A stretch of DNA of 64,000 nt, from NCBI RefSeq assembly GCF_017488845.2, contig NZ_CP083370.1, positions 868,001 to 932,000 on the forward strand, written 5' to 3'. Below, one piece after another: positions 44,170 to 51,509 of this stretch (position 1 is the stretch's first letter; each line of letters starts with the position of its first letter). The DNA is from Ensifer canadensis (GTDB taxonomy: Bacteria > Pseudomonadota > Alphaproteobacteria > Rhizobiales > Rhizobiaceae). The notes under the pieces are model-generated. The model made no database searches and was not told the origin of the DNA. It was given only the letters and a program-made list of their open reading frames with translations. The translations under genes were made by a program, and so were the position numbers.

Positions 44170-44808
44170 ATGCGTACGTTCACCACCACCCTCATGGCTT
44201 CGGCCGTATCCCTCATCGCCTTCCAGGCCGCCCACGCTGCAGACGCGATCGACGAAGTTCCGGCGGCTCCGGCGGCTGAATACACCGAGCCGGCTGCGAA
44301 GAACTGGTCGGGCGCTTATGTCGGTGGTACCGTTGATTGGCGCCATGGCGAAGCCGACGCGACCGGCAACAACCCCGCGGTTGGATTTGGCGGCGGCCTC
44401 TATGGCGGCTACAACGTTCAGAGCGGCCAAATGGTTTACGGTGGTGAAGCCGATATCGGCTACGCCGGCAACGATTCTCATTCCAGCAACCGCAGCGTTA
44501 CGCAAGGTGTGAACGGCTCGATCCGCGGCCGCGTCGGTGTCGATCTGAACCCGGTCCTGGTTTACGGCACGGCCGGTCTCGCCGTCGGTAACGCCAAAGT
44601 TAGAACTCAGGCTGGCGCCGACGACAAGACCATGGTCGGATGGGCGGCTGGTGCTGGTGCCGAAACCTTCGTGACGGACAACATCACCGCCCGCGTTGAG
44701 TATCGCTACACGGACTACGGCTCGAAGGACTTCCATATGGGCGGTACGAGCGTCTCGACCGGTTACGATGAGCAGAGCGTTCGCGTCGGTATGGGTGTGA
44801 AGTTCTGA
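44170..44808 (+). CDS. Outer membrane beta-barrel protein, Omp25/RopB type
   Basis: A 212-residue precursor: signal peptide cleaved after AHA (about residue 23), a Pro/Ala-rich spacer, then an eight-stranded barrel (NWSGAYVGGTVDWRHGEAD; GGLYGGYNVQSGQMVYGGEAD) ending in VRVGMGVKF with the C-terminal Phe needed for BAM insertion. This is the alphaproteobacterial Omp25/Omp31 and rhizobial RopB family, major surface proteins linked to envelope stability and, in symbionts, acid and plant-peptide tolerance. GGAGAATATTT precedes the ATG. Confidence 0.9.
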   Translation: MRTFTTTLMASAVSLIAFQAAHAADAIDEVPAAPAAEYTEPAAKNWSGAYVGGTVDWRHGEADATGNNPAVGFGGGLYGGYNVQSGQMVYGGEADIGYAGNDSHSSNRSVTQGVNGSIRGRVGVDLNPVLVYGTAGLAVGNAKVRTQAGADDKTMVGWAAGAGAETFVTDNITARVEYRYTDYGSKDFHMGGTSVSTGYDEQSVRVGMGVKF

Positions 44809-44833
44809 TCGGCTTCTGCCGGATCAAAGAAAG

Positions 44834-44860
44834 AAGGCCGGGGTGACCCGGCCTTTTTTT
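44834..44860 (+). terminator. Rho-independent terminator after the porin gene
   Basis: AAGGCCGGG and CCCGGCCTT with a four-base loop, then seven T residues. The T-run touches the end of the convergent GST gene. Confidence 0.9.
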
Positions 44861-45449
44861 ATGCTTTGAATTTGGAATAATCCGGAAAGTGCTTTTCGAA
44901 CTTCGCCGGCCAGTTCTTGAGCTTGGCGCGACCCCGCTGCCATTCGCCGCTGAAGCGCAGCTCAATGTAGCGCAGCAGTGCCGCGAGCGCGAAATGCCCC
45001 GCATGCAGCTTGGCTCCGGTCTTGGGTAGGTTTTCGTTCAGATGGTCGAGGCCGCGTTCGATCTTCGTCCATTGCATGTCGATCCAGGGCTGATGGACCT
45101 TTTCCGGCGGGTGGATGCGCTTCTCGTAGACGATCGCCAGCAGGCAGTCACAAATGCCGTCACACAGCGCCTCGAGGATTTCGATATCCAAGCGCTTGCC
45201 GGCATTCTTCGGGTAGAGCTTGCCTTTCGTTCCCCGGTCGATGAAGTGCATGATCGTGCGGCTGTCGTAGATAGACTTGCCATCGCCGGTAATCAGCGTC
45301 GGAATCTTGCCGAGCGGATTGCTGCCGATAAGCTCTGGCGAGTTGGCATTGGTATCGGTCAGCACGCTTTCAACCGCAAACCCGGCATAATGCGCGGCCA
45401 TGCGGACCTTGTTGGAGTAGGGGGATGTGGGCGAGTAGAGTATTCTCAT
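44859..45449 (-). CDS. Glutathione S-transferase
   Basis: A 196-residue protein from an ATG at 45449. The thioredoxin-like N-terminal domain reads MRILYSPTSPYSNKVRMAAHY, with a serine at the first active position, and IPTLITGDGKSIYDSRTIMHF carries the glutathione-binding SR/DS pair. The C-terminal helical domain follows. A general detoxification enzyme; not closely similar to the GST at 36151. Confidence 0.88.
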   Translation of the reverse strand: MRILYSPTSPYSNKVRMAAHYAGFAVESVLTDTNANSPELIGSNPLGKIPTLITGDGKSIYDSRTIMHFIDRGTKGKLYPKNAGKRLDIEILEALCDGICDCLLAIVYEKRIHPPEKVHQPWIDMQWTKIERGLDHLNENLPKTGAKLHAGHFALAALLRYIELRFSGEWQRGRAKLKNWPAKFEKHFPDYSKFKA

Positions 45450-45555
45450 CGAGCATCTTTCACTTTCGCGCGCACCGCCCGAAATCGAGTACGGAAGGCC
45501 ACACGCAGTTTCAAAACATAGGAGCGGCTCCCGCACCCATTGGCAAGGTATCGGC

Positions 45556-46272
45556 CTAGGATGCTGGAGGCAGTGTCACGGTGTCTCTTCGGCAGGCCTG
45601 GCGATCCACTTCGGGGCAGGGCCGGAAGCTCAGCGCCTTGTCGAAGCAGATCCTGATTTCCTCCAGCCGCTTGCCCTCGCAGGTAACAGCGACGGCGTTT
45701 GTCGTCATGCCCGGATTTCTGGCCACGAACGCGGCCTCGATGGCGCTGACGGACATCGAATTTTCGCGACGCGCAGCACCGAGTTCCGCCGGCAATGCAA
45801 CGCGCTCGCGCGCTGCACGTGTCACGGCGAAATAGTCCTGCTGGCTGAGGCCCGAGCAGGTGCCATGTTTGCGCCATTGATGGCCGATCAGCCCCATCGA
45901 AGGAATGAGATCGAGATACTGGCGGCCGAGCGCTTCCGGCACACGATCGGATTGGCGCGTCGGGCAGAAATCGGGGTACCCTCGCTCATCCTGCGGCCAC
46001 AGCCCATGTACGATCAGCCCGCGGTTGCTGCCGATCTTGCACTGTCCGATTTTGCCTGATGGGTCGTTGTCATCGCACCAAGTCGGCGACCAAGAGAGTG
46101 AGAGGACGTAGAAATCAAAGCCCTGGCCGACGGGGAGGGCGACATCCGTTTTTGTGTGGCCTGCAGTTTGCAATGGCGGCTTCTTCTCGGCGCTGTCTTC
46201 GCTGCAGCCGACAAGTGCCAACACAACGAAAAGCGCCGGCAGGAGCCGGCGCTGTCGGCAATACCTCGGCAT
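45556..46272 (-). CDS. Ribonuclease T2 family lipoprotein
   Basis: A 238-residue protein with both active-site boxes of RNase T2: GLIVHGLWPQ (CAS I) and QWRKHGTCSG (CAS II), so it should be active. The N-terminus ends in lipobox LVGC (about residue 23), so it is predicted to be membrane-anchored in the periplasm, unlike the soluble E. coli RNase I. The ATG at 46272 is chosen because upstream frame has no signal. It starts three bases after the stop of the Cys-rich gene and is likely cotranscribed with it. Confidence 0.88.
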   Translation of the reverse strand: MPRYCRQRRLLPALFVVLALVGCSEDSAEKKPPLQTAGHTKTDVALPVGQGFDFYVLSLSWSPTWCDDNDPSGKIGQCKIGSNRGLIVHGLWPQDERGYPDFCPTRQSDRVPEALGRQYLDLIPSMGLIGHQWRKHGTCSGLSQQDYFAVTRAARERVALPAELGAARRENSMSVSAIEAAFVARNPGMTTNAVAVTCEGKRLEEIRICFDKALSFRPCPEVDRQACRRDTVTLPPAS

Positions 46273-46274
46273 GG

Positions 46275-46721
46275 TCAGCGAAGCGAAGCGCAATGTGCGC
46301 CGTAGACATACCAGGGATCGAGGCCGCCGACGCAGAACTCGATGCTCCGGCCGATGCCGGCAAAGCCCCAGTTGCGCTCGATGAGATAATAGAGCGGCCG
46401 CTGGTCGCCATCCGTCATGACGGCAGTCGCGCGGCAATACTCGCGCTCGACGCGGTGCGTGTAGTCGCGTAGTTCCAGCCGGTTCTGGCCCATGTTGCGG
46501 ATCTCGGCGATCGAGAGATTGGCGTGCAGATAGTTCGCCGCCTTGTATTCGAACCGCGAGGTGATGAAGCCGAGAACCGAGGCGTCGCCACAGACGCCCG
46601 CGCTATAGGACGTCGGCTGGTCGCGGTAGGTCCCGAGATAGTCGGCCGCCGAAGCGGCGGGCGCTGTCGTGGCGGCGAAGGAAAGCGAGGCCAGAAGCGT
46701 TGCGGCGAGCTTGCGAGTCAT
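46275..46721 (-). CDS. Secreted Cys-containing protein, unknown function
   Basis: 148 residues with a signal peptide cleaved after ASA (about residue 25). The mature part has four cysteines (in AGVCGDAS, EREYCRAT, IEFCVGG and AHCASLR), which could form two disulfides in the periplasm. No family recognised. It lies directly upstream of the RNase T2 gene in the same direction with a two-base gap, which suggests a functional or at least regulatory link. Confidence 0.75.
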   Translation of the reverse strand: MTRKLAATLLASLSFAATTAPAASAADYLGTYRDQPTSYSAGVCGDASVLGFITSRFEYKAANYLHANLSIAEIRNMGQNRLELRDYTHRVEREYCRATAVMTDGDQRPLYYLIERNWGFAGIGRSIEFCVGGLDPWYVYGAHCASLR

Positions 46722-46768
46722 GGGCGTCTCCCTGGATCGTCTCGCAAGATTGCGGCTTTAAGAGCCTT

Positions 46769-47641
46769 TCAGTCAAGGCCCCGAGTTGCTGCATCTTCCC
46801 CACGCAGCCAGAAGCAGCGTGCCGAAGCGAAACGGTCTTGTCCGAGCCGGGTTTTCAAGAAGGGCAACAGCACGTCGAGTTCACTCTTGAGCGTGAAGGG
46901 TGGGTTGACGATGATCAGGCCCGAACCCGACAATCCCGTGGTGTCGCGGTCGCTGCGCACGGCAAGCTCGGCGCAGAGCATTTTCGGGATGTTGAGCGCC
47001 TTGAGTGCCTCATGGAAGGCCTTGATCGGCGCATTCTTCTTCAGGGGGTACCACAGGCAGAAGGTGCCGCCGGCAAAGCGTCGATAACCCCTGGCGAGGC
47101 CGTCGGCGAGCCGTTCGTATTCTCCCTCGATCTCGAAGGGCGGGTCGACCAGGATGAGGCCGCGCTTTTCCTTGGGCGGCAGGTGAGCGCCAAGCGCCAG
47201 CCAGCCGTCAAGCTCGGTGATCCGGCTCTGGAAGTCGCCGTCGAAGAGCCGGTGCAGCGTCTCGTAGTCATCAGGGTGCAATTCCATCGCCGACAGACGG
47301 TCCTGCGAGCGAAAAAGCATGCGAACCAGCTTCGGAGAGCCGGGATAACGCGTCAGCTCCGAACCGGTGTTGAGCTCGCGAACGGTCGCCAGATAGGGTT
47401 CGAGAATAGCTGCGACCGGCGCTGGCAGATCACCCTCGAGCAGCCGGCCGATGCCGTCGCGCCACTCGCCGGTCTTCTGCGCTTCTTCGCTCGACAGATC
47501 GTAGAGACCGATGCCGGCATGGGTGTCGAGAACCCGGAACGCCTTCTCCTTTTGCTGGAGATAGGTGACGAGCCGTGCCAGCACCGCATGCTTGAGAACA
47601 TCGGCGAAATTGCCCGCGTGATAGATATGCCGATAGTTCAT
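46769..47641 (-). CDS. rlmJ: 23S rRNA (adenine2030-N6)-methyltransferase RlmJ
   Basis: A 290-residue enzyme starting MNYRHIYHAGNFADVLKHAV, the RlmJ/YhiR N-terminus, with the SAM loop DTHAGIGLYDL and the catalytic LVDPPFE motif. It methylates A2030 of 23S rRNA. Divergent from the molybdoenzyme at 47729. Normal length. Confidence 0.93.
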   Translation of the reverse strand: MNYRHIYHAGNFADVLKHAVLARLVTYLQQKEKAFRVLDTHAGIGLYDLSSEEAQKTGEWRDGIGRLLEGDLPAPVAAILEPYLATVRELNTGSELTRYPGSPKLVRMLFRSQDRLSAMELHPDDYETLHRLFDGDFQSRITELDGWLALGAHLPPKEKRGLILVDPPFEIEGEYERLADGLARGYRRFAGGTFCLWYPLKKNAPIKAFHEALKALNIPKMLCAELAVRSDRDTTGLSGSGLIIVNPPFTLKSELDVLLPFLKTRLGQDRFASARCFWLRGEDAATRGLD

Positions 47642-47728
47642 GAGGGCCGCCGATGGCTGTGATCAATTGTTTCGATGGATGCGCGTTTGGCTCTTTGAGC
47701 CCGATTGTCGATGCCATATAGAAAAGCC

Positions 47729-49846
47729 ATGAACGTTGCGACCCCCATCAAAGCAGAAAAGTCGATCGGCCACTCCGTCTGTCCGCACGACTGTCCCTCG
47801 GCTTGCGCGCTGGAAGTGGACCTGACGGCCGAAGGCCGCATCGGCCGCGTGCGCGGTGCCGCCGCCAACACATACACCGCTGGCGTCATCTGCGCCAAGG
47901 TCGCGCGCTATTCCGAGCGCATCTATCATCCTGACCGGCTGATGGTGCCACAGCGGCGCGCCGGAGCGAAGGGCAGCGGCAACTGGCAGGAGATTTCCTG
48001 GGAGGCGGCACTCGACGAGATCGCCGACCAGTTCGTCAGGGCCGAGCAGAAGCATGGGGCCGAAGCCATCTGGCCCTATTTCTACGCCGGTACCATGGGG
48101 CAAGTGCAACGCGATTCCATCGACAGGTTGCGCCACGCCAAGCGCTATTCCGGCTTCTTCGGCTCGATCTGCACCAATATGGCCTGGACCGGTTTCTCGA
48201 TGGCAACCGGCTCGCTGCGCGGCCCCGACCCGCGCGAGATGGCGAAGTCCGACTGCGTGGTGATCTGGGGGACAAACGCGGTCGCCACCCAGGTCAACGT
48301 CATGACCCACGCGGTGAAGGCCCGCAAGGATCGCGGCGCCAAGATCGTCGTCATCGACATCTACGACAATCCCACGGTCAAGCAGGCCGATATGGGCCTG
48401 GTGCTGAGACCGGGCACGGATGCGGCGCTCGCCTGCGCGGTGATGCATGTCGCCTTCCGCGACGGTTATGCCGACCGCGCCTACATGGCCGAATTCGCCG
48501 ATGACCCGACCGGGCTCGAAACGCATCTGAAGTCGCGCAGCCCCGAATGGGCGTCGGCGATCACCGGTCTGTCCGTCCAGGAGATCGAGGCGTTCGCGAA
48601 ACTCGTCGGCACGACGCCGAAGAGCTTTTTCCGCCTCGGTTACGGCTTTACCCGCCAGCGCAACGGATCGGTGGCGATCCATGCAGCCGCCTCCGTTGCC
48701 ACGGTTCTTGGATCGTGGAAGCACGAAGGCGGCGGGGCGTTTCATTCCAACAACGACATCTTCAAGCTCGACAAGCGTGAGCTTGTCGGCACCGCATTCC
48801 ACGATCCTGATGTGCGCATGCTCGACCAGTCGCAGATCGGGCGGGTGCTGACCGGCGATGCCGAGGCGCTGCGCCATGGCGGCCCGGTGACGGCGATGTT
48901 GATCCAGAACACCAATCCGGTGAACGTCGCCCCGGAACAAAGGCTGGTGAAACGCGGGTTCCTGCGGGACGACCTGTTTGTCGCGGTGCACGAACAGTTC
49001 ATGACCGACACGGCGCAGCTTGCGGATGTCGTGCTGCCGGCGACGATGTTCCTGGAACATGACGACCTTTATCGCGGCGGCGGCCATCAACACATCCTGA
49101 TTGGGCCGAAGGTGGTGGAGCCGCCATCGACCGTGCGCACCAATCTCTTCGTCATTGAGGAACTGGCGAGGCGCCTCGGCGTCGCCGATCATGCCGGCTT
49201 TGGGTTGAGCGAGCGCCAGCATATCGACCGGCTGCTTGCCAACTACGGCATCGGCTATGACGAGATGAAGCGCGAGAAGTGGCTCGACTGTCAGCCGGCG
49301 TTCGAGGACGCGCATTATCTCAAGGGCTTCGGTCATCCCGACGGCAAATTCCGCTTCAAGGCGGACTGGACCGGCACGCCGGCGCCGAACCGTCCCCCGA
49401 AGTCGATGGGTCTGCAGGGGCCGCATGCGGCACTGCCTGAGTTCCCTGATCATGTCGACCTGATCGAGGTCACGGATGCGAAACACCCCTTCCGTCTCGC
49501 TACCTCGCCGGCGCGCTCTTTCCTCAATTCGACCTTCGCCGAGACCCCGTCGTCGATCCAGAAGGAAGTCCGCCCGATGGTAATGATGCATGCGGATGAC
49601 GCCGCCTCACTTGGCGTCGGCGACGGTGATATCGTCAAGCTCGGCAACCAACGCGGCGAAGTGCGCCTGCATGTGGTGGTCGGCGGCGGCGCGCGGCGCG
49701 GCGTGGTGATCGCTGAAGGCCTGTGGCCGAACGGCGCCCATCTCGACGGGGAGGGCATCAATGTGCTTACTGGCGCCGATGCAGTTGCGCCCTATGGCGG
49801 CGCGGCTTTCCATGACAACAGGGTCTGGGTGAAACCGGCACCCTGA
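47729..49846 (+). CDS. Molybdopterin-dependent oxidoreductase (DMSO reductase family)
   Basis: About 705 residues. A 4Fe-4S motif, CPHDCPSAC followed by GVICAKV, opens the protein, then the molybdopterin domains (ISWEAALDEIADQF, VIWGTNAVATQ, QNTNPVNVAPEQ, ADVVLPATMFLEHDD) and a C-terminal dinucleotide-binding domain (HADDAASLGVGDGDIV). There is no Tat signal, so it is cytoplasmic. The metal ligand may be the Cys in GSICTNM. No electron-transfer or membrane subunit gene is adjacent, and the substrate is unknown. Start choice: ATG at 47729, with ATG 47711 or TTG 47705 as alternatives. Confidence 0.87.
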   Translation: MNVATPIKAEKSIGHSVCPHDCPSACALEVDLTAEGRIGRVRGAAANTYTAGVICAKVARYSERIYHPDRLMVPQRRAGAKGSGNWQEISWEAALDEIADQFVRAEQKHGAEAIWPYFYAGTMGQVQRDSIDRLRHAKRYSGFFGSICTNMAWTGFSMATGSLRGPDPREMAKSDCVVIWGTNAVATQVNVMTHAVKARKDRGAKIVVIDIYDNPTVKQADMGLVLRPGTDAALACAVMHVAFRDGYADRAYMAEFADDPTGLETHLKSRSPEWASAITGLSVQEIEAFAKLVGTTPKSFFRLGYGFTRQRNGSVAIHAAASVATVLGSWKHEGGGAFHSNNDIFKLDKRELVGTAFHDPDVRMLDQSQIGRVLTGDAEALRHGGPVTAMLIQNTNPVNVAPEQRLVKRGFLRDDLFVAVHEQFMTDTAQLADVVLPATMFLEHDDLYRGGGHQHILIGPKVVEPPSTVRTNLFVIEELARRLGVADHAGFGLSERQHIDRLLANYGIGYDEMKREKWLDCQPAFEDAHYLKGFGHPDGKFRFKADWTGTPAPNRPPKSMGLQGPHAALPEFPDHVDLIEVTDAKHPFRLATSPARSFLNSTFAETPSSIQKEVRPMVMMHADDAASLGVGDGDIVKLGNQRGEVRLHVVVGGGARRGVVIAEGLWPNGAHLDGEGINVLTGADAVAPYGGAAFHDNRVWVKPAP

Positions 49847-49867
49847 CTCTAGCCACCGGATGCCTTC

Positions 49868-50761
49868 ATGAGCGGCGACCATCAACATGCGGATGTCAGC
49901 AACACGCCAGTCTCGCGTCTCTGGGGTGCGCTCGGGCTGACGGGCGGCTTCATGCTGGCCGAGGTCGTCGGCGGCATTCTGACCGGCAGCCTGGCGCTGA
50001 TCTCGGATGCGATGCATATGCTGACCGACGCGGCGGCATTGGCCATCGCGCTGGTCGCCATCCATGTCGGCCGCCGGCCGTCGGATCTGCTGCGCACCTA
50101 CGGCTATGCCCGCTTCGAGATTCTCGCGGCGGCCTTCAACGCCCTGCTGCTGCTCGCCGTCGCCTTTTACATTCTCTACGAGGCCTGGCAGCGCCTGTCG
50201 CTGCCGCAGGAAATCCAGTCGGGCGGCATGCTGCTGATTGCCGTCATCGGTCTTGTCGTCAACCTGATCTCCATGCGGCTTCTGACCAGCCACAAGGACG
50301 AGAGCCTCAACGTCAAGGGCGCCTATCTCGAGGTCTGGTCGGACATGCTCGGGTCGCTGGCGGTGATAACAGGCGCGGCGATCATCTGGTTTACCGGCTG
50401 GCAATGGGTCGATTCGTTGCTCGCCGTTGGTATCGGCTTCATGGTTTTTCCGCGCACCTGGGTGCTGCTGAAGGACTGCGTCAACATTCTGCTGGAAGGC
50501 GTGCCGCCTGGCATGCGCCTGGCCGATATCCATGCGGCAATCACGACCGTGCCCGACGTTGCCTCGGTGCATGATCTGCATCTCTGGGCGATCACCCAGA
50601 GCCAGCCGTCGCTGACGGCGCATGTCGTTCTGGCGGAAGAGGCCGACGGCGAGACGGTGCGGCGTGCGATCGAACAACGGTTGCGCGACGAGTTCGACCT
50701 GCACCACACGACCTTGCAGATGGAACGCGAAAGCTGCGCCCCTTCGGAACACATTCACTGA
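49868..50761 (+). CDS. Cation diffusion facilitator (CzcD/ZitB-like metal exporter)
   Basis: A 297-residue, six-segment transporter with His-rich termini (GDHQH; SEHIH) and the site-A motif HxxxD in SDAMHMLTD (His50, Asp54). In the partner segment the usual His is replaced: YLEVWSDMLGS has Glu155 with Asp159. The C-terminal metal-sensing domain follows (VHDLHLWAITQSQPSLTAHV). It would export Zn2+ or another divalent ion by proton exchange. It lies 22 bases after the molybdoenzyme. Confidence 0.9.
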   Translation: MSGDHQHADVSNTPVSRLWGALGLTGGFMLAEVVGGILTGSLALISDAMHMLTDAAALAIALVAIHVGRRPSDLLRTYGYARFEILAAAFNALLLLAVAFYILYEAWQRLSLPQEIQSGGMLLIAVIGLVVNLISMRLLTSHKDESLNVKGAYLEVWSDMLGSLAVITGAAIIWFTGWQWVDSLLAVGIGFMVFPRTWVLLKDCVNILLEGVPPGMRLADIHAAITTVPDVASVHDLHLWAITQSQPSLTAHVVLAEEADGETVRRAIEQRLRDEFDLHHTTLQMERESCAPSEHIH

Positions 50762-50809
50762 CGGTCGACTGCGACCACATCCTTTCCTCTCCCGACCAAG
50801 GACCCCGCC

Positions 50810-51406
50810 ATGACGAACCACCACGATCCCCGTGTCAGGATCATCGAGCGGCGCACGCTCTCGGACGGTTTCATTCATCTGGAAGAAATCACCCTTGAGC
50901 AGGACATGTCAGGCGGCGGCACGGCGACGCTCACGCGTGAAGTGCATGATCACGGCAGCGCCGCGACCATCCTGCTGTTCGATCCGAGGCGTGAGAGCGT
51001 CGTGCTCGTCCGCCAGCTGCGCGTGCCGGTGCTGCTGCAGGGCGATCCCGCCTATATGATCGAAGCGCCGGCCGGCCTGCTCGACGACGATACGCCTGAA
51101 GTCGCGATCTGCCGTGAGGTGCTGGAGGAGACCGGCTACCATGTCGACAAGGCCACTCACCTCTTCGATGCCTATATGAGCCCCGGCGCGCTCACCGAGC
51201 GCACCAGCTTCTTCGTTGGGCTTGTTGATGTCACAGAAAAGGCCGGTGATGGCGGCGGCCTGGCGCATGAGGGCGAGGATATCGAGGTTCTCGAAATTCC
51301 CTTTGATGAAGCGGTCGCCATGATCGCGACCGGCGAGATCTGCGATGCCAAAACCATCATGCTGCTGCAGTGGGCCCAGCTGAACCGCGGCAAGCTCACG
51401 GCATAA
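50810..51406 (+). CDS. Nudix hydrolase, NudK/AdpP type
   Basis: A 198-residue protein with the Nudix box GLLDDDTPEVAICREVLEETG and the PYI-like lead EAPAG. The start IIERRTLSDGFIHLEEIT matches the YffH/NudK subgroup, which cleaves GDP-mannose or ADP-ribose. It follows the CDF gene by 48 bases, so it may share its transcript. Confidence 0.87.
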   Translation: MTNHHDPRVRIIERRTLSDGFIHLEEITLEQDMSGGGTATLTREVHDHGSAATILLFDPRRESVVLVRQLRVPVLLQGDPAYMIEAPAGLLDDDTPEVAICREVLEETGYHVDKATHLFDAYMSPGALTERTSFFVGLVDVTEKAGDGGGLAHEGEDIEVLEIPFDEAVAMIATGEICDAKTIMLLQWAQLNRGKLTA

Positions 51407-51509
51407 GACCTTGTTTTATAAGAGAACAATACATTACGGATATTTCACTTTTTGATCGTTCTCGGGTAGGCTACAGCGCTGATGTCTTCATCAATGACAT
51501 GGGCAACCC

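Noticed and set aside
47663..49591. 642-codon open frame opposite the molybdoenzyme gene
   Set aside because: Antisense shadow: charged, no domain, while the plus frame has all molybdopterin motifs.
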